Positions 10,095 to 18,398 of a stretch of DNA of 51,375 nt are shown here, piece by piece. The stretch's first letter is position 1; each line of letters opens with the position of its first letter. The notes below the pieces were generated by a model. That model was not told the DNA's origin, did no database searches, and saw only the letters and a list, made by a program, of their open reading frames with translations. Source of the DNA: Pseudomonadales bacterium (lineage in GTDB: Bacteria > Pseudomonadota > Gammaproteobacteria > Pseudomonadales > DT-91); NCBI GenBank assembly GCA_013215055.1, contig JABSRQ010000032.1:1-51375 (forward strand), read 5' to 3'. The position numbers were made by a program, and so were the translations under genes.

Positions 10095-10124
10095 GGGGCG
10101 CAAAAAATGGATGTTTTTGCCCCC
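10095..10124 (+). promoter_or_regulatory. Hairpin in the leader of the TonB receptor gene
   Basis: GGGG-C-GCAAAAA (10095-10106) pairs with TTTTTGC-CCCC (10114-10124), leaving one bulged C. It lies downstream of a TATACT -10-like hexamer (10064-10069) and 32 bases before the receptor start. It could be the terminator of the preceding permease gene or a leader structure. No known riboswitch consensus is recognisable. Confidence 0.4.
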
Positions 10125-10156
10125 TCAGTTTATGCAAAAAACGAATATGGTTTGCT

Positions 10157-12355
10157 ATGCTTTATTCATTTTTTATTGCCCTACTCTGCGCCCTATTAAG
10201 CTTATCTACGGCCACTGTCAATGCGGCTGATAAAGTAGACCTCTACTCTTTATCATTAGAAGAGTTAATGCATATAAAGATTCAAACCGGTTCACGCTTC
10301 AGTGAAAAATTAAAAGATGCCGGTGCCAACATTACCGTGATTGATCAACAGCAGATCGCCCTGCGTGCTTATCGCAGCCTGGAAGATCTGCTCAAAGATA
10401 TTCCCGGCGTTAATATCTATAACTACTCCTCGTTCACCGCTTACAACTCCATCTCGGTACATGGCGACCTGGGTAATAACAAGGTTTTAATCCTTCAGGA
10501 TGGTGTGCGTATCAGCCCTGCCGGTGGTGAGTTTGCCGCCATTTCACATAATTACCCACTCTATTATGCAAAAAGGGTAGAGGTCTTGCTTGGGCCTGCA
10601 TCCATTGTTTATGGTGCCGATGCGTTCTCTATGGTGGTGAATATCATTAGCGCAGAAGATCCGCAGGCAGATGAGAGCCAAATACAGCTGCATGCCGGTG
10701 AAGATGGCTATTATCAGGCCACAGGCATCGCCCGCTATGGTTTGACTAACGGTTTGCTGCAATTTGGTTATCAGCGTTTTCATTCTCAGGATTATGCCTT
10801 TGCCGAACATTTTCCGGTATATTACCCGCCCGATACTGTATCCCCTGAAGGTAATGACTTTAACTTTTCGCCCGAAGAGAACCAACAGCTTTTTATCAAA
10901 TATAATGTGGCCGAAACCTTTGAATTTGGCATCAATCACTCTGATTATCAATATGCCAGCTATTACGCTTCAAAACCCGATACCAGTGCGTTTAATACCG
11001 ATAATTTTGAACATATTAAACAGACCTCTATTTATACCCGCTTAAATCTGGATGTAACAGATAAGCTCAGCTCCAGCAGTTTATTCAGTTACGGAGCCTA
11101 TCGTTTAGAAGATGACAGCACCATCAGCAACATTTTCAGCCTGGGGCGACAATCAGAAGTGTTTGATACCTTATACCGCTTTGCCGATACCCAACGTTAT
11201 AATCTATTTCAGGATTTTAAATGGGATATGGGAGAAGCTGGGAACGTGGTTTTAGGTTTGCATATTGACCATATCAAAAGCATTCCAGTGACCGCAGACC
11301 TAACCAAACCCTATGATACGGATAAAGCTTTTGATAAGCAGAATCAATTTTATCAAGATACCGACAGATTCAGTGATGATTTGGCTTTACCGGTGCAGTT
11401 TTTTGAAAACACGCAGCGAAGCCACGCCATTTTTCTGCAACATAACTGGGCCATCAATAAAAAACACCGCGTTATTTATGGCCTGCGCTACGATGATAAT
11501 AGTTTTTATGATGATGTGACTACCCCCAGAGCCTCGTATATTTTCAGCCAAAACAATGGCAATGTACTTAAGGTCATCTATGGCCATGCTTTTTTGGCCC
11601 CCTCACCCGACTTTGTTTATGCCAACTACGGTAAATTTAATGCGTTTTCATTTTCTGGGCAATGGACTGCTACCAAGACATTTCATGCCCCCAATGAGAC
11701 ATTAAAACCCGAGATATCCCGTTCCTTAATCGTTAATTACGATATGGGCATCAATGCATTTAATCGCATCAAATGGGTGGCTTATTATAAGATCGTCGAT
11801 GATGCGATTCTTAATACGCCCGATGAAGAAGCACAGCAATTTATCCCTGATGCACTGTTATTTAAAACCGAGAGTTACAAGAATGTCGGTGAATTAACCT
11901 CTTATGGTTTCGATATCAGCATAAATAATAAATATGCGTTTTCGGCTTTCAATCTGGAATCCTGGTTCAGCTGGAGCAGTACCTTTGGGCATTTAGAGAT
12001 AGACAAGTCCCAACAAGAGCTACCTGGCATCACGCCACAGTCATTTAATCTGGGGCTGTCATTATACCAGCAGGAACAGTGGAGTTTCAGCGCACAATTA
12101 AAGCTTAGCGGGCATGCCAATAGCTTGGCGCTAAAACCGGAAGACAATGAGGCGCGGGTTAACGTCAGTGGTTTTACCGTGCTTGATTTACACGGTAGCT
12201 GGGCTATGTGGCATAAGCTGCATTTATTGTTGGATATATATAATCTGCTGGATGAAAAATATGCTCAACCAAATTTTCGTAGTGATATCGACTCTCTGCC
12301 TGAATCGCCACAGCCTCAACGCCAGTTTGTTGCAGGACTTAAACTTGTCTTTTAA
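10157..12355 (+). CDS. TonB-dependent outer membrane receptor
   Basis: The 732-residue precursor has a signal peptide (residues 1 to about 24), a segment rich in SLEELM, a plug domain (about 50-160, with ILQDGVRI and the barrel-entry GPASIVYGADA), and a long beta-barrel ending in a C-terminal phenylalanine after a NLLDEKY motif. Such receptors import siderophores, haem, cobalamin or oligosaccharides using TonB energy. The substrate is not evident, and no TonB/ExbB/ExbD or ABC genes are near. No strong Shine-Dalgarno precedes the ATG. A hairpin sits in its leader. Confidence 0.92.
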   Translation: MLYSFFIALLCALLSLSTATVNAADKVDLYSLSLEELMHIKIQTGSRFSEKLKDAGANITVIDQQQIALRAYRSLEDLLKDIPGVNIYNYSSFTAYNSISVHGDLGNNKVLILQDGVRISPAGGEFAAISHNYPLYYAKRVEVLLGPASIVYGADAFSMVVNIISAEDPQADESQIQLHAGEDGYYQATGIARYGLTNGLLQFGYQRFHSQDYAFAEHFPVYYPPDTVSPEGNDFNFSPEENQQLFIKYNVAETFEFGINHSDYQYASYYASKPDTSAFNTDNFEHIKQTSIYTRLNLDVTDKLSSSSLFSYGAYRLEDDSTISNIFSLGRQSEVFDTLYRFADTQRYNLFQDFKWDMGEAGNVVLGLHIDHIKSIPVTADLTKPYDTDKAFDKQNQFYQDTDRFSDDLALPVQFFENTQRSHAIFLQHNWAINKKHRVIYGLRYDDNSFYDDVTTPRASYIFSQNNGNVLKVIYGHAFLAPSPDFVYANYGKFNAFSFSGQWTATKTFHAPNETLKPEISRSLIVNYDMGINAFNRIKWVAYYKIVDDAILNTPDEEAQQFIPDALLFKTESYKNVGELTSYGFDISINNKYAFSAFNLESWFSWSSTFGHLEIDKSQQELPGITPQSFNLGLSLYQQEQWSFSAQLKLSGHANSLALKPEDNEARVNVSGFTVLDLHGSWAMWHKLHLLLDIYNLLDEKYAQPNFRSDIDSLPESPQPQRQFVAGLKLVF

Positions 12356-12451
12356 ATCGACTTACGCTGGAACCAAACCACAGGCTATGGCAGCATAGGG
12401 CCATCAATACCCACATTTGGGTTACTCCTCATTTTTATTGAGAGTTGCACT

Positions 12452-14551
12452 ATGCGCTTAAGCCTCATTCTTATTGTTAGCTTATTACTGATCGCCTGTA
12501 ATAAAGGCAGCCCTGAAGCTCCGCCTTCACAAAGCCCTGAAGCCCCCATAATAGAAGAAACCACAGCTGTGTATCAGCCTTACACCCTCACCGGCGATAT
12601 CGATAAGATGAACAGCCATGGCGAACTACGTTTATTAGCCAAAGAATTTGATCACCTGCAACACCAAGGTCTGGACGAACAAGTCTTCCCGATGAATATC
12701 GAACAGGCCGAGGCGTTTGCCCGCTCCATCAATTTAAAGCCTGTATGGATTTATGCCGCCAGCAATGAAGAGCTGATAAACCTGCTGAATCAAGGCAAAG
12801 GTGACTTGATTATTAGCAATCTAACTCAGTTGAAAAGCCGCAAAGAACGTATCGCCTTCTCTCATCCTATCGATATTATTGATGAAGTGCTGATCTATAA
12901 AAGCGATAGAAAAAGCCCGGATCTACTTAACGACAAACTGCTTATAGCGGCTAAAGATCATTCCGCCTATGCAGAAACCGCCGCCAAACTGCAGGCTGAA
13001 AATGCACAGATAAGCATTAAAATCGTCTCTGCAACCCTACCTAATCTTGACATGCTTACCGGTGTAGAGAATGGCGATTATGATGCCACAATTATCGATG
13101 GCGATATTGCCGAATCACTGTTGAACGGTTGGAGCACGTTGAAATTAGGTAAAGTGGTTGCCCCGAATAGAAAAATTTCCTGGGCAGTAAGAAAAACCAA
13201 CCCCGAGCTACACCGCGTATTAAACCAATATTTACTTAGCCACAGTATTTTATCCTCGCGCCATAAAGTTGATTTCAGAGATTTTGCCGAAATCAAAAAA
13301 CAAAGAAAGCTTCGAGTGATCACCCTGAACTCCCCCGCCAGTTATTTTATGTGGCGCGGCGAATTTAAAGGCTTCGATTACGAGCTGATGCAGGCCTTTG
13401 CCAAGAAACACAACTTACGCCTGCAGATGATTGTTAGAGACTCTCCCGAGGCGATGATTGCCAGCTTAAAACGCGGTGAAGGTGATGTGATTGCAGGCAG
13501 TTTAACCATTGAAAAAAACCGTGCAGAGGCGGGATTAATATTCACCGATGCTTATCTGGAAGTGTATGAACAAATCATAGGCCAGGCAGACGAAGCCACT
13601 TTTACATCGATAGAGGATTTAAACGGCAAGCTGATCACGGTTAACCCCGAGAGTAGTTTTTATCAAACCTTGCTAAAAATCCAGAGCCAGGGTATCGAGG
13701 TTAAAATCAACCCACAAAAAGGCTATAACAGCTCACTTTTACAGGCCGCGGTAGATGCCGAGGAATATGACTACACCATGGCCGATAGTCACTTGGCAAC
13801 GATAGAAAGCCATTACCTGGCCAATACCAAGGTATTGCTAACATTAGAAGACAGCAGCCATCTGGCCTGGGGCTTAAGAAAAGAACAGCCGGCCTTAAAG
13901 AAAAAACTTAATGCCTTTATCAAACGCTATTATAAAAGCCTGAATTATAATATTTCGTTTAATAAATATTTTGTAAAACAAAAACCTATGGCACAGATTA
14001 AAGCCGGGCGTATTCATGCGCATGGGGATTTATCCCCCTATGATAAATTATTTAAAAAATACGCCGAAAAGTATGGCTATGATTGGCGTATCATCACGTC
14101 GCAATCGTATCAGGAAAGCAAATTTAACCCTAAAGCTAAATCGTACGCCGGTGCTATTGGTTTAATGCAGGTGATGCCCAGAACCGGTGAATCCATGGGT
14201 TATAAGAACCTCTACCATGCAGAAAGTAATGTTGCCGCGGCGATGAAATTCACCCATTGGCTCAATGATAGATTCCCTGAAAGCCTGCCTATTCAAGAAA
14301 AGATCTATTTCTCATTAGCCGCCTATAATGCCGGCCATGGCCATGTACACGATGCGCGTTCCCTGGCAAGAAAAATGGGTAAAAATCCTAATCTGTGGTT
14401 TAACAATGTTGAAGATGCGATGCTTTTATTAGCCAAACGCCAATATTACAAAGATGCCCGATATGGTTATGTACGTGGCACGGAGCCGGTAAAATATGTG
14501 CGTGAAATCAGCAACCGTTATTTGGGCTATGTCAAAGTCAGAGAGCGCTGA
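12452..14551 (+). CDS. MltF-like lytic transglycosylase lipoprotein with two SBP_bac_3 domains
   Basis: The 699-residue protein begins with a lipoprotein signal (LLLIAC, C16). Two periplasmic solute-binding-like modules follow: about 60-275, and about 285-525, the latter with the typical FKGFDYEL and ..GEGDVIAGSLTI segments. The C-terminal SLT domain has the catalytic glutamate E555 in YQESKFNP, the GAIGLMQVMP motif, and AAYNAGHGHV. It should cleave peptidoglycan, releasing anhydromuropeptides, at a membrane. E. coli MltF has one binding domain, so this protein has an extra one in tandem, suggesting double ligand gating. It follows the TonB receptor by 96 bases. Confidence 0.92.
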   Translation: MRLSLILIVSLLLIACNKGSPEAPPSQSPEAPIIEETTAVYQPYTLTGDIDKMNSHGELRLLAKEFDHLQHQGLDEQVFPMNIEQAEAFARSINLKPVWIYAASNEELINLLNQGKGDLIISNLTQLKSRKERIAFSHPIDIIDEVLIYKSDRKSPDLLNDKLLIAAKDHSAYAETAAKLQAENAQISIKIVSATLPNLDMLTGVENGDYDATIIDGDIAESLLNGWSTLKLGKVVAPNRKISWAVRKTNPELHRVLNQYLLSHSILSSRHKVDFRDFAEIKKQRKLRVITLNSPASYFMWRGEFKGFDYELMQAFAKKHNLRLQMIVRDSPEAMIASLKRGEGDVIAGSLTIEKNRAEAGLIFTDAYLEVYEQIIGQADEATFTSIEDLNGKLITVNPESSFYQTLLKIQSQGIEVKINPQKGYNSSLLQAAVDAEEYDYTMADSHLATIESHYLANTKVLLTLEDSSHLAWGLRKEQPALKKKLNAFIKRYYKSLNYNISFNKYFVKQKPMAQIKAGRIHAHGDLSPYDKLFKKYAEKYGYDWRIITSQSYQESKFNPKAKSYAGAIGLMQVMPRTGESMGYKNLYHAESNVAAAMKFTHWLNDRFPESLPIQEKIYFSLAAYNAGHGHVHDARSLARKMGKNPNLWFNNVEDAMLLLAKRQYYKDARYGYVRGTEPVKYVREISNRYLGYVKVRER

Positions 14552-14638
14552 GTGTTAAGGCCATAGGCAAAGTAAAACAAGCTCTGATTTAGTCCTATAC
14601 TGTTTAATGATTACTCAATAACACTTAAGGATAACATC

Positions 14639-14869
14639 ATGCATACTGGCCTTCACAATATGCAGTCCCTCTTTCAGCAGCTAGGCCTGGCGACCAGTAG
14701 CACCGCTATTGAGGCCTTTTTCTATAATAATCGTTTACCCCAAGATATTCCGCTGGAACGTGCTGCATTTTGGAGTGCGGGTCAGGCACAGTTTCTACAA
14801 GAGTCGATTGCTGAGGATTCTGACTGGGCCGAGGCGGTAGATCAACTGGATGCACAACTACGCCATTGA
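14639..14869 (+). CDS. DUF2789 family small protein
   Basis: This 76-residue soluble protein matches by eye the DUF2789 pattern seen in Pseudomonas and relatives: LFQQLGL, RLP..IPLERAAFWSAGQAQFLQE and DWAEAVDQLDAQLR. Function is unknown. Length is typical. AAGGATAACATC precedes the ATG, giving a usable ribosome binding site. A TATACT hexamer at 14596-14601 may be its -10 element. A 45-codon ORF starts in another frame at its 3' end. Confidence 0.85.
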   Translation: MHTGLHNMQSLFQQLGLATSSTAIEAFFYNNRLPQDIPLERAAFWSAGQAQFLQESIAEDSDWAEAVDQLDAQLRH

Positions 14870-14987
14870 TCTGCATACCGGCCACTGGTGCTTATTTGCT
14901 ATTAATGCGCAGGCGGCAGTGCATAACGTTGGCGGCCAAGCCGATATTATAGAAATTCAATATGATGAAAGTCTGATTCAGCCGTAA
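14850..14987 (+). CDS. Candidate small protein overlapping the DUF2789 gene
   Basis: An ATG at 14850, inside the DUF2789 gene in another frame, opens 45 codons ending at TAA 14985-14987. The peptide has protein-like composition (MHNYAIDLHTGHW near the start, NVGGQADIIEIQYDE near the end). There is no clear ribosome binding site, so translation would need coupling to DUF2789. It could also be the remnant of a longer gene. It overlaps the end of the convergent minus-strand gene by 41 bases. Confidence 0.3.
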   Translation: MHNYAIDLHTGHWCLFAINAQAAVHNVGGQADIIEIQYDESLIQP

Positions 14988-15363
14988 TCATCTCTTTAAA
15001 GTACATGAAACAGGCATCCGATGGGGTCATTTTTTCTTTACCCAACAGACTTTCTTTCAATGTACGCGATTTTTCAATATGTAAAATCCATTGAACCTCA
15101 CCATCACCCAACGTGGTGGCGCTTGAACCCAGTCGGTAGGGTAGGCCCCGCCATTGAATGTCGCAATACCAGCCCCAATCATCGGCTTCGGGATCGGCCA
15201 TATCGATCGGTGAATCTGTAAGTGTCTTGATCCAGTTAAGCAGTGATTGCCCATACACTGGGTTTGTATGGTCTCTATCCTCATTAAGAACATCAAATTT
15301 TGACGTGGTAAACCTTACATCATAATGCATGAGTCTTTCCGAAGCGGTGATCAGAAACGCCAT
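14947..15363 (-). CDS. Uncharacterised 138-residue protein
   Basis: The ATG is at 15363 on the minus strand. The protein is soluble, acidic and rich in aromatics, with a central DDWGWYCDIQWRGLPYRLG segment (about 61-79). There is no signal peptide or membrane segment. I do not recognise its family. Composition and the convergent layout with DUF2789 support a real gene. It stands alone. Confidence 0.7.
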   Translation of the reverse strand: MAFLITASERLMHYDVRFTTSKFDVLNEDRDHTNPVYGQSLLNWIKTLTDSPIDMADPEADDWGWYCDIQWRGLPYRLGSSATTLGDGEVQWILHIEKSRTLKESLLGKEKMTPSDACFMYFKEMITAESDFHHIEFL

Positions 15364-15589
15364 TAAACAAGGAAGCCTACCGTTTTAGCATAGTTCAGCG
15401 CCTCTATTACGGCGAATTCCCGCTAGAGATAAAAATAAGAATAAACCCGAATGACACGGACTTAAGCTTCTTAGGCTGAGCCTTAGTGCAATGCTATTAT
15501 ATACTTGACAGCAGACAGGTAAATGGGGTTATTTCAACGCCAGAGAAGACAAACGTTTAATTCAATAAAACCGCATAAATTTAGGACGA

Positions 15590-16003
15590 ATGATGAAAAA
15601 AATAACGGTGCTGTGCAGCCTGACATCTGCACTAATACTGACTGCCTGCGCTGAACGTCAAACAAACAACAACACGGCAAGCATGAACCAGGTCAAATGC
15701 GGCTGGCTCAGCTGACATGATTTTAGAGATAAACGTATCTAAACTATATACACTACATCAGAGAACTTACCCGCCGATAAAGGTCTGGCAGTGACCTTTC
15801 CTGATGACGGCAATACACTCTTCACCCTATACGATACCGCGGGTTATTTAATGCCAGAGGAATTCCACATTAACCGCTATACAAGCACATGCAATAAAGC
15901 GGCCTCATTAAAACCTGATCATGCCACTTCAAAATATAGCGGTGATTTGAATTTTATCGAGGCTTTTCACACCGCTAAAATCGTCAAAAAAACACTATTA
16001 TGA
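15590..16003 (+). pseudogene. Decayed lipoprotein gene with two in-frame stops
   Basis: ATGATG at 15590 follows a good Shine-Dalgarno (AGGACGA) and opens a clear lipoprotein signal (ALILTAC, C20). The frame is cut by TGA at 15713-15715 and TAA at 15740-15742, yet continues open in the same frame to TGA at 16001-16003, encoding a coherent C-terminal part (GLAVTFPDDGNTLFTLYDTAG and onward). Two nonsense mutations in one frame indicate a broken small lipoprotein gene; only the first 41 codons are translatable from the original start. Its final codons overlap the start of the porin gene by four bases (ATGA), suggesting a former operon. No family recognised. Confidence 0.7.
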
Positions 16004-17640
16004 AATCCTTCTTTTTTATCGTCTTAGTCATGTATACATCCGGCTCATGGGCCAGCGCTGACTACGCACCATCAAAACAGTTAGTGATACGCAACGTCAC
16101 CTTGATCGATACCGGAGGTGCCAAAAAAGATGTATTAGCCAGCTTGTTAATCATCAATTACAAATTGGCGATTGTTACCACCGATACCTTGCCGTTAAAT
16201 GATCAGATGCAAATCATCGATGCGAAAAATGGCTTTTTAATTGGCCAGCTCACTTTAGGTGAACATGTTACCTTTATGGTATTTGATGAAGACCCGCGTA
16301 AAAAATCTTATGTGATGCTAGATACAAAAACCTATGCACAATTATCGGTATTTAACTCGGTGGTGATTGCAAATAAATATGCCGAGCAAAAAGTCGCTGA
16401 CATTCCCGAGCAAGAAAGAAAAGTGAAACGCGGCTGGCTGGCTTATAGCCCACCACCACTATCGTTAGCCACTAACTATTTAGATACACGTAAATGGAAT
16501 CGCTGGGAATCCAAATATATTGATGGTTTATTTTTAGCCGCCGTGTTGATGGATAGGCAACATTGGATCAACCAAGATCTGAACAGTGAATTTCAAGTGG
16601 GTGAGCTTAATGATTATAACCAAGGTGAGATTCGAGCGTATCGCTTAGGTGCTATCGGTACATTAAATTTTGAAAAACCCTGGGTTTATACCCTATTTGG
16701 TGCCAACAATGCTTTTTCCAAGGGATTTGATGATGACCGAGATGAGGATTTTACCTGGCTAGATTATCGCCTCGATATTCCCTTACCTGCCAATACCACC
16801 TTAAGCATCGGTAAACAGAAAGAGCCGATTTCGATGGAACGTATTATGTCGATGGTTTATTTACCGATGCAGGAACGTACCTCGGTATCTGACGGTTTTT
16901 TACCGTCACGCAATGTAGGTTTCACCTACAGTGGCATGTTATTACAACAAAATATGACCTGGGCTGCAGGTCTGTTTAATAACGGCGTTGATAACGGAGA
17001 GAGTGTTAGCGACAGCGCTAATCAGTTGATTGGCCGTGTCACCGGCGTCGCTTATGAAAGCAAAGATAAAAACAGTCTCTGGCATTTAGGCGCGGGTTAT
17101 CGCCTATCGGATGCTAAAAAAGGCTTCCAATATTTTACCGAACCCGAATTTAATTCATCCCCACGTTTTGTTGATACCGGTTTACATGCCGCCGCTAAAA
17201 TAGAAACCCTGCAGCTAGAAAGCTCATATCGTTCCGGCCCTTTATGGCTACATGGGGAATATATGGTTAGCCAGGTGGATGCCGATGTCTTAAATAATCC
17301 TGCATTTGGCGGGTATCACCTCACTGCATCGTGGGTGCTCAGCGGTGAAAGCCGGCGTTATAACCGACGTAACGGCACGTTTGGCCCGGTGCCTATTGCA
17401 CAATCGGTATATAACGGCGGCTGGGGGGCCTGGGAAACCGCTATACGTTGGTCTGACATCGATTTAACGGATGAAGGCATAGACGGCGGCGAGATGGATA
17501 TTTTATCCCTTGCACTGAACTGGTGGTTAAGCCCCATTTTTAATGTCAACGTCAATGCCAGGCATATCTGGCTGGATCAAGGTGGTGTGAATGGCGAAAG
17601 TAACGGCATTAATGCTCGGCTATTGTTGATACTGGAATAA
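16000..17640 (+). CDS. OprP-type porin with an amidohydrolase-like N-terminal remnant
   Basis: The 546-residue precursor has a signal peptide (1 to about 20). Residues 28-140 resemble the composite beta-sandwich of amidohydrolases: an LVIRNVTLIDTGG opening, and IGQLTLGEHVTFMVFDEDPRK, similar to the closing segment of those enzymes. The metal-binding TIM barrel that should lie between them is absent. From about residue 160 to the end is a phosphate-selective porin O/P-type beta-barrel (SIGKQKEPISMERIMS, SRNVGFTYSG), which probably forms an outer-membrane channel for phosphate or other anions. The start overlaps the stop of the preceding pseudogene. The N-terminal domain may be a periplasmic plug or adaptor. 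Confidence 0.8.
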   Translation: MKSFFFIVLVMYTSGSWASADYAPSKQLVIRNVTLIDTGGAKKDVLASLLIINYKLAIVTTDTLPLNDQMQIIDAKNGFLIGQLTLGEHVTFMVFDEDPRKKSYVMLDTKTYAQLSVFNSVVIANKYAEQKVADIPEQERKVKRGWLAYSPPPLSLATNYLDTRKWNRWESKYIDGLFLAAVLMDRQHWINQDLNSEFQVGELNDYNQGEIRAYRLGAIGTLNFEKPWVYTLFGANNAFSKGFDDDRDEDFTWLDYRLDIPLPANTTLSIGKQKEPISMERIMSMVYLPMQERTSVSDGFLPSRNVGFTYSGMLLQQNMTWAAGLFNNGVDNGESVSDSANQLIGRVTGVAYESKDKNSLWHLGAGYRLSDAKKGFQYFTEPEFNSSPRFVDTGLHAAAKIETLQLESSYRSGPLWLHGEYMVSQVDADVLNNPAFGGYHLTASWVLSGESRRYNRRNGTFGPVPIAQSVYNGGWGAWETAIRWSDIDLTDEGIDGGEMDILSLALNWWLSPIFNVNVNARHIWLDQGGVNGESNGINARLLLILE

Positions 17641-17937
17641 AGAGCCTTATGCACGAATAAAAGAAAAACAGCCATTTTAAGCAGTAATAAATATAAGCTG
17701 TTACAAGTAATCATTCTAAAGCAAAGCTATTCATTCATTTAAAATCAACTAATATGTATAAATAACAAGCAGTAAAGCTTTATAGTTGGCCTGAAAACCT
17801 TATTTCCTGTTATCTGTTTTCAAGCTGGGATGCCGATTTGTAAATACTGCGTAGGAAGCGCAACAGTCTTAACATGTTAAGCACACAAAATAAGCAATCA
17901 GCCATCTGAGGCCTAATACGGATTCAGCGAGGCAACC

Positions 17938-18327
17938 ATGCTTGAGCCAGAAAGAAATTTATTAATTGTTGATCACGACCAAGGCTGCACCGATTTTCTC
18001 GCCAGCATCGCCACACAAAACCACTGTCATAACACGGTGATCAATCAGAGTTGCCACTTCCCGGTTTATTACTCCAGCGAAATCGACATCATCACGATGG
18101 AAGTTTTTATGCCTATTGTCGATGGCATTGAATTATTACAATTTTTGGGTAAACAACAAAGCCGAGCAGAAATCATTCTAATCTCAGGTTGTGGGCCTGA
18201 ATTATTACGCTCCACCAAGGCTTTTGCCGAACACTTAGGTTTATCGGTTAAAGCCACATTAGCCAAGCCCTTTAGCCTAGCGGCTTTTAATCATATTCTG
18301 AAAAACAACTGCAAAGCATCACAGTAA
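17938..18327 (+). CDS. Stand-alone receiver domain with Glu replacing the phosphoacceptor Asp
   Basis: The 129-residue protein has a full response-regulator receiver fold and no output domain. The acidic pair D12/D14 follows LLIV, the switch Ser is S83 (LISG) and the conserved lysine is K110 (LAKPF). The position normally held by the phosphorylated Asp is E55 in TMEVFMPIVDG. Glu there often mimics phosphorylation, so it may be locked active and work as a protein-protein adaptor. GAGG precedes the ATG. No kinase is adjacent; tamA begins 71 bases downstream on the same strand. Confidence 0.85.
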   Translation: MLEPERNLLIVDHDQGCTDFLASIATQNHCHNTVINQSCHFPVYYSSEIDIITMEVFMPIVDGIELLQFLGKQQSRAEIILISGCGPELLRSTKAFAEHLGLSVKATLAKPFSLAAFNHILKNNCKASQ

Positions 18328-18398
18328 ATTATCGGCTGTTGTGTTCCTGCTAAGTTAGGCATAATAGAGACCTTTTAACCTGCGCTTAAATCGCCTCT

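Noticed and set aside
15590..16003. Selenocysteine or stop-codon readthrough in the lipoprotein gene
   Set aside because: The second stop is TAA, no selenocysteine insertion hairpin is evident, and the two stops are close together; decay is simpler.
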